DNA of 6,886 nt from Pseudonocardiales bacterium (lineage in GTDB: Bacteria > Actinomycetota > Actinomycetes > Mycobacteriales > Jatrophihabitantaceae): positions 1 to 6,886 of the forward strand of contig JAVEEO010000531.1 in assembly GCA_030840415.1 (NCBI GenBank), in the 5' to 3' direction. Shown piece after piece: positions 1-6,544 of this stretch. The position numbers and the translations under genes were made by a program. The stretch's first letter is position 1; every line of letters starts with the position of its first letter. Below the pieces are notes generated by a model. The model was not told the DNA's origin. It ran no database searches and worked only from the letters and a program-made list of their open reading frames with translations.

Positions 1-1068
<1,068 letters not shown>

Positions 1069-1074
1069 GTGAGG

Positions 1075-1080
1075 AGTTTA
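1075..1080 (-). promoter_or_regulatory. -10 element of metH, leaderless type
   Basis: On the minus strand the hexamer TAAACT (TANNNT consensus) is followed by exactly 6 nt and then the GTG start of metH. Transcription would begin at the G of GTG. No recognisable -35 box lies 16-18 bp upstream, which is common in actinobacterial promoters. There is no room for a cobalamin riboswitch between this promoter and the start codon. The call is inferred from position and consensus only. Confidence 0.6.
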
Positions 1081-1178
1081 CCGGGCCGCAAGGGCTGCCA
1101 GGCCTCTGCTCGTGCCGGTGCGGCAGCCGGGCGGGACGGGATGCGCCCGGTTGCCGCTCCGGCGCCGCAGCGGAGTCC

Positions 1179-1184
1179 TAAGCT
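1179..1184 (+). promoter_or_regulatory. -10 element of the PAC2 gene, leaderless type
   Basis: TAAGCT matches TANNNT and ends 6 nt before the ATG at 1191, which would put the first transcribed base on the A of the start codon. No Shine-Dalgarno sequence precedes the ATG. A TTGCCG lies at 1151-1156, but its 22-bp spacing is too long for a normal -35 box. Together with the metH element it forms a divergent pair inside a 122-bp intergenic region. Confidence 0.6.
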
Positions 1185-1190
1185 GGGCGG

Positions 1191-2063
1191 ATGACGGAAT
1201 TCGAGAACTGGCCGGAACTCAAGGACCCGGTTCTCGTGGCGGCCTTCGAGGGCTGGAACGACGCCGGGGACGCCGCCACCGGCGCGATCGAGCATTTGGA
1301 GCTGACCTGGTCGGCAACCCCGCTGGCGGCGCTGGACCCCGATGACTACTACGACTTCCAGGTCAACCGCCCGACGGTGTCGCTGGTCGACGGGGTGTCA
1401 CGGCGGATCAGCTGGCCGACCACCCGGCTGTCGGTGTGCCGGCCGGCCGGGGCGGACTTCGACCTGGTGCTGGTGCGCGGCATCGAGCCGAACATGCGCT
1501 GGCGCGGCTTCTGCGAGGAGCTGCTGGAGATCATGCGCGAACTGGGGATCCGGACCGCGGTGACCCTCGGCGCGTTGCTGTCGGACTCACCGCACACCCG
1601 GCCCACTCCGGTCACCGGCACCTCCTACGACGCCGCCAGCGCCACCCGGTACGGCCTGGACCGGTCCCGCTACGAGGGGCCCACCGGGATCGTCGGCGTG
1701 CTCCAGGAGGCCTGCGTGCGGGTCGGCATCCCGGCGATCTCGTTCTGGGCCGCGGTGCCGCACTACGTCGCCCAGCCGCCCAATCCCAAGGCCACCATCG
1801 CGCTGCTGCACCGGGTCGAGGAGGTGCTCGACATCGCGGTGCCGCTGGGCGAGCTGCCGGCCCAGGCCGACGACTGGCAGAAGCTGGTCAACGAGATGGC
1901 CGCCGAGGACGAGGACGTCCGCGACTACATCCGCAACCTCGAGGAGCGCGACGACGACGGCGAGATGCGGGAGGCCTCCGGCGACGCCATCGCCAAGGAG
2001 TTCGAGCGCTACCTGCGTCGCCGCGACCGGCCCGACAACGGCGGCTGGCCCGGCTCGCGGTAG
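1191..2063 (+). CDS. PAC2 (proteasome assembly chaperone) family protein
   Basis: This 290-residue cytoplasmic protein belongs to the actinobacterial PAC2 family, which includes mycobacterial Rv2125, also next to metH. Eukaryotic members help assemble the 20S proteasome; the role of the bacterial proteins is not established. Family hallmarks are FEGWNDAGDAATG (19-31), FDLVLVRGIEPNMRWRGF (90-107), TLGALLSDSPHTRP (125-138), and a segment reading GPTGIVGVLQ followed by SFWAAVPHYV. The body is an alternating alpha/beta Rossmann-like domain to about residue 215. The last 75 residues are strongly charged and probably helical, with an acidic stretch (NEMAAEDEDVRDYIRNLEER) and a basic end. No signal peptide or membrane segment is seen. 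The ATG start fits the leaderless promoter 6 nt upstream and gives the typical family N-terminus. It is divergent from metH. A role in proteasome assembly is inference by family name only. Confidence 0.93.
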   Translation: MTEFENWPELKDPVLVAAFEGWNDAGDAATGAIEHLELTWSATPLAALDPDDYYDFQVNRPTVSLVDGVSRRISWPTTRLSVCRPAGADFDLVLVRGIEPNMRWRGFCEELLEIMRELGIRTAVTLGALLSDSPHTRPTPVTGTSYDAASATRYGLDRSRYEGPTGIVGVLQEACVRVGIPAISFWAAVPHYVAQPPNPKATIALLHRVEEVLDIAVPLGELPAQADDWQKLVNEMAAEDEDVRDYIRNLEERDDDGEMREASGDAIAKEFERYLRRRDRPDNGGWPGSR

Positions 2064-2088
2064 TCGGCCGCTCCCGGTAGTCGGCCGC
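2058..2088 (+). repeat. Short direct repeat across the PAC2 stop codon
   Basis: The 14-bp sequence cggtagtcggccgc occurs at 2058-2071 and again at 2075-2088, a period of 17 bp. The first copy contains the PAC2 stop codon. It looks like a local duplication of the gene end. The following bases, to the PP2C promoter, include a GC palindrome (GGCCGC-G-GCGGCC, 2114-2126) that has no usable loop and no T tract, so I do not call a terminator. Confidence 0.7.
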
Positions 2089-2128
2089 GGCTGAGTTCGC
2101 CTGCCCCGCGGGCGGCCGCGGCGGCCAA

Positions 2129-2134
2129 TACACT
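2129..2134 (+). promoter_or_regulatory. Likely -10 element of the PP2C phosphatase gene
   Basis: TACACT is a good TANNNT match in the 109-bp gap after PAC2, predicting transcription from about 2141 and a leader of about 32 nt. A purine-rich GAAGGGA at 2154-2160 lies 12 nt before the ATG and is a weak, rather distant ribosome binding site. No -35 consensus was recognised. The phosphatase may also be read through from the PAC2 gene. Confidence 0.45.
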
Positions 2135-2172
2135 GCCCACTCCACCCGCAACCGAAGGGACGCCGCGCACCG

Positions 2173-3048
2173 ATGCTCACCCTGCGCTGGGGCTCGGCCA
2201 CCGATGTCGGCCGGGTACGCACCCTGAACGAGGACAGCGTGCTGGCCGTCCCCGGCCTGTTCGTGGTGGCCGACGGCATGGGCGGGCACGCCGCGGGTGA
2301 GGTGGCCAGCCGGCTGGCGGTCGCGGAGTTCGCCCGGCTCGCCGAGCGGGCGCCGGGCGGTGTCCAGCTCAGCGCCGAGGACCTCACCGAGACGGTCCGG
2401 CGAGCCAACGAGCACATCCTGACGGCCGGGGCCGAGCGCGGCGACCGGTACGGCATGGGCACCACCCTCACCGGGGTCGGCGTGGTCGGGGTTGAGCAGG
2501 GCGAGCAGCTGGCGGTGTTCAACGTCGGCGACTCCCGGGTCTACCGGTTCGCCGGCGGCCGGCTCGAACAGCTCACCGTGGACCACTCGGCGGTCCAGGA
2601 ACTCGTCGATGCCGGCCGGCTGAGCGCCCAGGCGGCCCGTACGCATCCGCGCCGCAACGTGGTGACCCGGTCACTGGGCTCAGACCCGGGCCCGGCGCCG
2701 GACCTGTGGCTGGTGCAACCGGCGGCCGGAGACCGGTACCTGGTCTGCTCGGACGGGCTGACCGGCGAGCTGGAGGACCCGGCGATCGCCGAACTGCTGG
2801 CGGCGAACGCAGATCCGCAGGCGGCAGCCGACCAGCTGATCGGCCAGGCGCTGGCGGCAGGCGGCAACGACAACGTCACGGCGGTGGTGCTCGACGTGCT
2901 GGAGGTGCGCGCCGCCGAGCCGTCGGCCGAGCAGACCGCGGCGATGCCGGCCGCGCAGACCGCGGCGATGCCGGCTGAGCAGCAGGCGGCTACCGCCGTG
3001 CTGCCCTCCGTCGAGGCGGGATTGTCGCGGACCGAGTTGACGCATTAG
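2173..3048 (+). CDS. Soluble PP2C-family Ser/Thr protein phosphatase
   Basis: This 291-residue metal-dependent phosphatase removes phosphate from phospho-Ser/Thr of proteins. The catalytic domain fills residues 1-243 and shows the PP2C motifs in order: VRTLNEDS (metal-region Asp21), VVADGMGGHAAGEVAS (Asp34, Gly35), MGTTLTG, FNVGDSRVY (117-124), VCSDGLTGEL (Asp194) and GGNDNVTAVV (Asp233). The expected metal-binding acidic residues are present, so it should be active. It resembles the catalytic half of mycobacterial PstP but has no transmembrane helix or extracellular domain; the protein ends after a 48-residue Ala/Gln/Thr-rich tail with a duplicated TAAMPA segment. It is therefore predicted to be cytosolic. 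No Ser/Thr kinase, FHA or cell-division genes flank it, unlike the usual pstP setting, so its partner kinase and substrates are unknown. The ATG start leaves a short normal N-terminus (LRWGSATDVG). Confidence 0.95.
   Translation: MLTLRWGSATDVGRVRTLNEDSVLAVPGLFVVADGMGGHAAGEVASRLAVAEFARLAERAPGGVQLSAEDLTETVRRANEHILTAGAERGDRYGMGTTLTGVGVVGVEQGEQLAVFNVGDSRVYRFAGGRLEQLTVDHSAVQELVDAGRLSAQAARTHPRRNVVTRSLGSDPGPAPDLWLVQPAAGDRYLVCSDGLTGELEDPAIAELLAANADPQAAADQLIGQALAAGGNDNVTAVVLDVLEVRAAEPSAEQTAAMPAAQTAAMPAEQQAATAVLPSVEAGLSRTELTH
2925..2972 (+). repeat. 24-bp tandem repeat coding the PP2C tail
   Basis: Two adjacent 24-bp units (2925-2948 and 2949-2972) differ by one base (a2930 versus c2954). Each codes for an (E/A)QTAAMPA-type octapeptide. 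A third, degraded unit follows (EQQAATAV). The 24-bp unit keeps the reading frame, so copy number could change without breaking the gene. Confidence 0.85.
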
Positions 3049-3075
3049 AAGAAATGGACTTCAGCAGTCGTGGCG

Positions 3076-3114
3076 TAGGTGGTAAACCTATCTAAATAGA
3101 CATTTCGGTTACCG
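3076..3114 (+). promoter_or_regulatory. AT-rich palindromic region, candidate operator/promoter of DUF3050
   Basis: Three small inverted repeats crowd the 76-bp gap before DUF3050: TAGGT-N5-ACCTA (3076-3090), CTAT-N4-ATAG (3088-3099) and CGGT-T-ACCG (3106-3114). Bases 3081-3110 have 10 G+C out of 30, against very GC-rich surroundings. The first repeat recalls half-sites of DtxR/IdeR boxes, but the arm spacing is 5 bp where that box has 7, so I do not assign a regulator. No perfect TANNNT hexamer is present on the plus strand. The region probably holds the promoter and a regulator site, but this is inference. Confidence 0.4.
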
Positions 3115-3120
3115 AGGGGA
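3114..3120 (+). promoter_or_regulatory. Ribosome binding site of DUF3050
   Basis: GAGGGGA, complementary to the 16S rRNA 3' end, lies 4 nt before the ATG at 3125 and supports that start. It is the clearest Shine-Dalgarno sequence in the window; most other starts here lack one. Confidence 0.65.
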
Positions 3121-3124
3121 AGCT

Positions 3125-3937
3125 ATGTCACGTTATGACTGGGGTAAGCAGCACGCGGCCATCGACGAGCTCCGTCGGGTCATCGAGCCGGCGCGGATCG
3201 AGGTGATCAAACACCCCGTCTACCACCGGCTGGCGACTCTGCAGGACGTCAACACCTTCACCGAGACCCACGTGTTCGCGGTCTGGGACTTCATGTCCCT
3301 GCTGAAGAACCTGCAGCGCAACCTGACCTGTGTCGACGTGCCGTGGGTTCCGCGGGGCTCGACAGAGAGCCGTCGGCTGATCAACGACATCGTCCTGGTC
3401 GAGGAGAGCGACGAACTCGGTGACGGGTTCACCAGCCACTTCGAGCTCTACGTCAGCGGCATGGAGCGCGCCGGGGCCGACACCAGGCCGGTCACCGAGT
3501 TCCTCGACCGGATCGGCAAGGGGGAATCCGTGCGCACCGCCCTGGTGGCCGCGGCCGTGCCCGCCCCCGCGGCGGCATTCGTCAACACCACCTGGGATTT
3601 CATCGAAACCGCTCCGCTGCACTGCCAGGCCGCGGCCTTCGCCTTCGGCCGCGAGGACCTGATCCCCGAGATGTTCGACCAGGTCGTCAAGATCGACGAC
3701 CAGGGCGGCCGGCTCGCCACCTTCAAGGACTACCTCGCCCGCCACATCGAGGTCGACGGTGAGGAGCACACGCCGATGGCCATGGCGATGCTCGCCGACC
3801 TGTGCGGCGACGACCACGCCAAGTGGGACGAGGCCGCGGACACCGTCATCGGCGCGCTGCAGTCCCGGGTCCGGTTGTGGGACGGCATCACCGCCCAGCT
3901 CGACTCCCAGTCCGACAGGGAGCCTCAGCTGATCTAA
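3125..3937 (+). CDS. DUF3050 family protein, probable haem-oxygenase-like fold
   Basis: This 270-residue protein has no known function. It shows the DUF3050 signatures: HPVYHRL (30-36), [18 protein letters not shown] (47-64), [13 protein letters not shown] (67-79), [13 protein letters not shown] (85-97), SHFELY (104-109), [13 protein letters not shown] (172-184) and [13 protein letters not shown] (206-218). The pattern is all-helical and resembles the haem-oxygenase-like superfamily, which includes diiron oxidases such as CADD and UndA. Possible metal ligands are Glu93/Glu94/Glu97, His105, Glu161, and the pair His207-x3-Asp211, which has the same spacing as the His-x3-Asp pair of those enzymes. 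That assignment is my inference, not established. No signal peptide or membrane helix is seen. The ATG is supported by a good ribosome binding site. Its AT-rich palindromic upstream region suggests its own regulated promoter. Its stop codon overlaps the stop of the opposing kinase gene. Confidence 0.9.
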   Translation: MSRYDWGKQHAAIDELRRVIEPARIEVIKHPVYHRLATLQDVNTFTETHVFAVWDFMSLLKNLQRNLTCVDVPWVPRGSTESRRLINDIVLVEESDELGDGFTSHFELYVSGMERAGADTRPVTEFLDRIGKGESVRTALVAAAVPAPAAAFVNTTWDFIETAPLHCQAAAFAFGREDLIPEMFDQVVKIDDQGGRLATFKDYLARHIEVDGEEHTPMAMAMLADLCGDDHAKWDEAADTVIGALQSRVRLWDGITAQLDSQSDREPQLI

Positions 3938-4689
3938 CGCCGACGCTGCCACCGGCGGTTGAAGCTCACCAGTACCGGCGCGGCCAGCACGGTGTTGTCG
4001 ATCACCAGGTCGGCCCGATCCCGCGGCCGGCAGCCGGCCAGGTAGCGGCGTTGGGCCCGCACGTAGCGGCCCATGCCCGGGTGTTCGGGGTCGGCTTCGG
4101 TGCCGTCCCGGTGCGCCATCCGGGCGGCGGTGACCTCGAAGCCCACGTCGAGGAACACCGACAGGTCCCAGGCGCCGGCCAGCTCGTCGCGGTGCAGGAA
4201 GATGCCATCCAGCACCAGCACCGCGCCGGCTGGCGCCTCGACCCACGGCGGCGTCAGGATCCGGTCGGTCGCCAGATCGTGCCCGACCGGCCGGTACCGG
4301 CGGCTGCCACCCGGTCCGAGCGGGTCGAGCACCTCGGCCGCCAGCCGCTGGTAGTCGAAGGAGTCCAGCCAGAACCCGCTCGGTGACTGCCGGCCGCGCC
4401 GGTAGCGCACCGCCCGGACCTGGTGGAAGTCGTCGATGCCCACCCGGACGACCGGCCGGCCGCGGCGGCGCAGCGCGGTGGCCAGCTCCTCGGCGAAGCG
4501 GGTCTTGCCGGCGCCGTCCACGCCATCCACCCCGACCCGCACGCAGTCGGCGGTCGCCGACCGCGGGACCAGCGCCGCGACCAGGTCGATCAGCCGGGCC
4601 CGGGCCGGCCAGGTCGTGCCGGCCTCCTCGACCCCGGCCGAGTCCGAGTGCACAGCGGTGGCCGAGTGCACAGTGACGGCCGGATCCAC
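3934..4689 (-). CDS. Uridine-kinase-like P-loop kinase
   Basis: This 251-residue protein belongs to the P-loop NTPases related to uridine kinase and phosphoribulokinase, which phosphorylate small hydroxylated metabolites with a nucleoside triphosphate. The Walker A loop is GVDGAGKT at 56-63. It is followed by GIDDFH (84-89), the acidic substrate and magnesium motif of uridine kinases, a Walker-B-like [14 protein letters not shown] (about 157-170), and a lid-type RMAHRDG (190-196). The end is very basic (RRWQRRR). The first 46 residues are low-complexity and look unconserved, so the true start may be downstream of the GTG given. That GTG lies 4 bp after the mshC stop and has no Shine-Dalgarno sequence, which suggests translational coupling in an mshC-kinase transcript. 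The substrate cannot be told from the sequence; uridine kinase is only the nearest family name. Its stop codon interlocks with that of DUF3050, and no terminator is seen between them. Confidence 0.82.
   Translation of the reverse strand: MDPAVTVHSATAVHSDSAGVEEAGTTWPARARLIDLVAALVPRSATADCVRVGVDGVDGAGKTRFAEELATALRRRGRPVVRVGIDDFHQVRAVRYRRGRQSPSGFWLDSFDYQRLAAEVLDPLGPGGSRRYRPVGHDLATDRILTPPWVEAPAGAVLVLDGIFLHRDELAGAWDLSVFLDVGFEVTAARMAHRDGTEADPEHPGMGRYVRAQRRYLAGCRPRDRADLVIDNTVLAAPVLVSFNRRWQRRR
4644..4673 (-). repeat. Short direct repeat in the kinase N-terminus
   Basis: The 12-bp plus-strand sequence ccgagtgcacag occurs at 4644-4655 and 4662-4673, a period of 18 bp, so the frame is kept. It produces the repeated VHSAT/VHSDS-like peptide at residues 7-17 of the kinase. 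The repeat supports the view that this N-terminal stretch is a poorly constrained extension. Confidence 0.7.
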
Positions 4690-4693
4690 GGCG

Positions 4694-5926
4694 CTAGAGC
4701 TTGATGCCGAGCAGCGCGTCCACGGTTGCGGCCATCAGGGCCGGCGCCGCCGGATCGGCTCCGTCGGACTGCTGCTCCAGGGTCGCCCGGGCCCAGCGGT
4801 CGACCGCCGCGATGGCGGCGCTGGTGTCCAGGTCGTCGGCCAGCCGCTCGCGCACCCGCGCCAGCAGCGCCGCGCCGTCCGGACCGGCAGGGGCGGCGCT
4901 GGCCTTGCGCCAGGTCGCCAGCCGGCGCTCGGGGGCCGGCAGCCGGCCGCCGGTCCACTCCCGGTCGGCGCGGTAGTGCCCGTCCAGCAGGGCCAGCCGG
5001 ATCGCCATCGGGTCGACGCCGGCGCCGCGCAGCTTGGACACGAACACCAGGTTGCCGCGCGACTTGCTCATCTTCTCGCCGTCCAGCCCGATCATGCCGG
5101 CGTGCACGTAGTGCCGGGCGAACGGGAACTCGCCGGTGAGCGCCTCGGCATGCGCGGCCGAGTGCTCGTGGTGCGGGAACCGCAGGTCCGAACCGCCGCC
5201 CTGCACGTCAATGCCCATTCCCAGCCGGTTACGGGCGATCACCGAGCACTCGATGTGCCAGCCCGGCCGGCCGGCACCGGCCACGGTGTCCCAGGACGGC
5301 TCGCCGTCGCGGCGCCCGCGCCACAGCAGCGCGTCCAGCGGATCCTGCTTGCCGGCCCGGTCGGGGTCACCGCCGCGCTCGGCGAACAGCGCGAGCATCT
5401 GCTCGCGGGAGTACCGGGACTCGTAACCGAAGTGGCCGCTGGAAGAGGTGCGGGCATAGATGTCGGTCTCGAGCCGGTAGGCGTGGTCGTCGGCCAGCAG
5501 CTTGGCCACCGCCTCGGCGATCTCGTCCACCGATTCGACGACGCCGACGAAGTCGGTCGGCGGGAGCACCCGCAGCGCGGTCATGTCCCGGCGGTACAGC
5601 TCGGTCTCGCGCTCGGCCAGCTCCGACCAGCTGGTGTCGGTGGCGGCCGCCCGCTCCAGCAGCGGGTCGTCGACGTCGGTGACGTTCTGCACGTAGTGCA
5701 CCCGGTGGCCGGCATCCAGCCAAAGCCGCTGCACCAGGTCGAAGGCCAGGTAGGTCGCGGCGTGGCCCAGATGGGTCGCGTCGTACGGGGTGATCCCGCA
5801 CACGTAGATCCGGGCGGTGGCATCCGGTGCGGTGGGGCGTATCTCGTCGGCGGCGGTGTCGTACAACCGCAGTGGTCGCGCACCGGAAGGCAACATCGGC
5901 AGGTCGGGGGTGGGCCAGGACTGCAT
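4694..5926 (-). CDS. mshC: L-cysteine:1D-myo-inositol 2-amino-2-deoxy-alpha-D-glucopyranoside ligase (mycothiol ligase)
   Basis: MshC uses ATP to join cysteine to GlcN-inositol, the third enzymatic step of mycothiol synthesis in the cytoplasm. It is a paralogue of cysteinyl-tRNA synthetase without the anticodon-binding region. The 410-residue length matches mycobacterial MshC (about 412). Diagnostic motifs are [19 protein letters not shown] (about 41-59, with zinc ligand Cys43 and the HIGH-like HLGH at 52-55), [14 protein letters not shown] (80-93), GWHIECS (zinc ligand Cys227), FPHHEHS (zinc ligand His252) and KMSKSRGN (285-292). The Cys227-His252 spacing equals that of the M. smegmatis enzyme (Cys231, His256). 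The TPYD in place of the CysRS TVYD-type segment, and the short C-terminus, favour MshC over CysRS. The ATG start gives the family N-terminus ([12 protein letters not shown]) and lies 7 nt after a -10 hexamer. It is divergent from the SRPBCC gene and probably co-transcribed with the kinase gene downstream. Confidence 0.97.
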   Translation of the reverse strand: MQSWPTPDLPMLPSGARPLRLYDTAADEIRPTAPDATARIYVCGITPYDATHLGHAATYLAFDLVQRLWLDAGHRVHYVQNVTDVDDPLLERAAATDTSWSELAERETELYRRDMTALRVLPPTDFVGVVESVDEIAEAVAKLLADDHAYRLETDIYARTSSSGHFGYESRYSREQMLALFAERGGDPDRAGKQDPLDALLWRGRRDGEPSWDTVAGAGRPGWHIECSVIARNRLGMGIDVQGGGSDLRFPHHEHSAAHAEALTGEFPFARHYVHAGMIGLDGEKMSKSRGNLVFVSKLRGAGVDPMAIRLALLDGHYRADREWTGGRLPAPERRLATWRKASAAPAGPDGAALLARVRERLADDLDTSAAIAAVDRWARATLEQQSDGADPAAPALMAATVDALLGIKL

Positions 5927-5933
5927 GGCCGTT

Positions 5934-5939
5934 ACGGTA
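5934..5939 (-). promoter_or_regulatory. -10 element of mshC, leaderless type
   Basis: On the minus strand TACCGT (TANNNT) is followed by 7 nt and the ATG of mshC, so the transcript would start at or one base before the start codon. There is no Shine-Dalgarno sequence and no clear -35 box. It would also drive the kinase gene behind mshC. Confidence 0.5.
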
Positions 5940-5989
5940 GCCGCCGCTCACCCCGCCACCACCTCCCGGGCGGCGCGACCGTCGTCGGG

Positions 5990-5995
5990 TAGAAC
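5990..5995 (+). promoter_or_regulatory. Possible -10 element of the SRPBCC gene
   Basis: TAGAAC, an imperfect TANNNT match followed by T, ends 7 nt before the GTG at 6003. A GGAG at 5997-6000 is only 2 nt from the GTG, too close for an ordinary ribosome binding site. A leaderless start is therefore the simpler reading. It pairs with the mshC element in a 76-bp divergent region. Confidence 0.35.
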
Positions 5996-6002
5996 TGGAG
6001 CA

Positions 6003-6467
6003 GTGACTACTTCCTCGCGCTACCTGGTCTCGGTGACCAAGCTGATCCCCGTCGGCCGGCAGGAACTCTTCGACATCGTCGCCGATCCCGCCCAGCACCC
6101 GCTGATCGACGGTTCCGGTTCGGTGCGGGCGGTGCGGCCCGGTGGCCCCGACCGGCTCAGCCTGGGCGCCACCTTCTCGATGGACATGAAGCTCGGTGCG
6201 CCCTACAAGATTCGCAACACCGTGGTGGAGTTCGACGAGCCGGCCCTGATCGGCTGGCGGCACTTCAACGGCCACATCTGGCGCTACCGCTTCGAGGCGA
6301 CGGACGGCACCACTGGCACCCCCGGCACTGTCGTCACCGAGGAGTGGGACGCGCGCCGGGTGCCGAACCGGTTTCTGCTGCTGCTGATGCGGTTTCCGCA
6401 GCGCAACCGGGCCGGCATGACCGCCACCCTGGACCGGTTGGCCGAACTGGTGGCCGCACGCGGCTGA
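6003..6467 (+). CDS. SRPBCC (START/Bet v 1 fold) family protein
   Basis: This 154-residue protein has the layout of SRPBCC-fold proteins, which hold hydrophobic ligands in a deep pocket; bacterial members include polyketide cyclases and many of unknown role. Family features are VSVTKLIPVGRQELFDIVADP (split here as VSVTKLIPVG then RQELFDIVADP, about 10-29), which is the first strand and helix, the mid-protein strands around GATFSMDMKLG and IRNTVVEFDEPALIGWRHF, the TVVTEEWDARRVP strand, and a long C-terminal helix ending NRAGMTATLDRLAELVAARG. No signal peptide or membrane helix is seen. GTG at 6003 was chosen because it gives a complete first strand and matches the putative promoter. The ligand or reaction is unknown. 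Divergence from mshC does not by itself imply a mycothiol role. Confidence 0.86.
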   Translation: MTTSSRYLVSVTKLIPVGRQELFDIVADPAQHPLIDGSGSVRAVRPGGPDRLSLGATFSMDMKLGAPYKIRNTVVEFDEPALIGWRHFNGHIWRYRFEATDGTTGTPGTVVTEEWDARRVPNRFLLLLMRFPQRNRAGMTATLDRLAELVAARG

Positions 6468-6501
6468 CCCCGCCCGGCGGTTCGGGCGCCGCAGTCCTGC
6501 C

Positions 6502-6529
6502 CCCCGCGGTCCGGACCACCCCGCGGTCC
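6502..6529. repeat. Direct repeat with weak hairpin between convergent genes
   Basis: CCCCGCGGTCC occurs at 6502-6512 and 6519-6529, a period of 17 bp, in the 77-bp gap between the convergent SRPBCC and SCO1664-type genes. GGACC (6513-6517) and GGTCC (6525-6529) could form a 5-bp stem with a 7-nt loop, but there is no T tract on either side. It may act as a bidirectional transcription-end structure; the evidence is weak. Confidence 0.35.
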
Positions 6530-6544
6530 CGACGCCAGCCGTGA

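Noticed and set aside
1069..1190. Cobalamin riboswitch upstream of metH
   Set aside because: The gap is only 122 bp and shared with a divergent gene, no B12-box-like element was recognised, and the likely promoter sits at the start codon.
2114..2126. GC palindrome as a terminator after the PAC2 gene
   Set aside because: The arms are separated by a single base, so the hairpin cannot form fully, and no T tract follows.
3076..3094. A DtxR/IdeR iron box upstream of DUF3050
   Set aside because: The AGGT and ACCT half-sites are 5 bp apart instead of 7 and the outer bases do not match, so it is reported only as an unassigned palindrome.
4694..5926. Cysteinyl-tRNA synthetase (cysS) instead of mshC
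   Set aside because: The protein is 410 residues with no anticodon-binding extension, and its N-terminus and [11 protein letters not shown] segment are those of MshC.
4436..5992. A 518-codon open frame on the plus strand opposite mshC and the kinase
   Set aside because: It lies antisense to two genes with clear catalytic motifs; its product is a low-complexity Gly/Arg/Val/Gln-rich string with no family signature. Long antisense open frames are expected where third codon positions are nearly all G or C.
5367..6275. A 302-codon minus-strand open frame across the mshC/SRPBCC divergent region
   Set aside because: It overlaps mshC in another frame and SRPBCC on the opposite strand, and crosses the promoter region; no family features.
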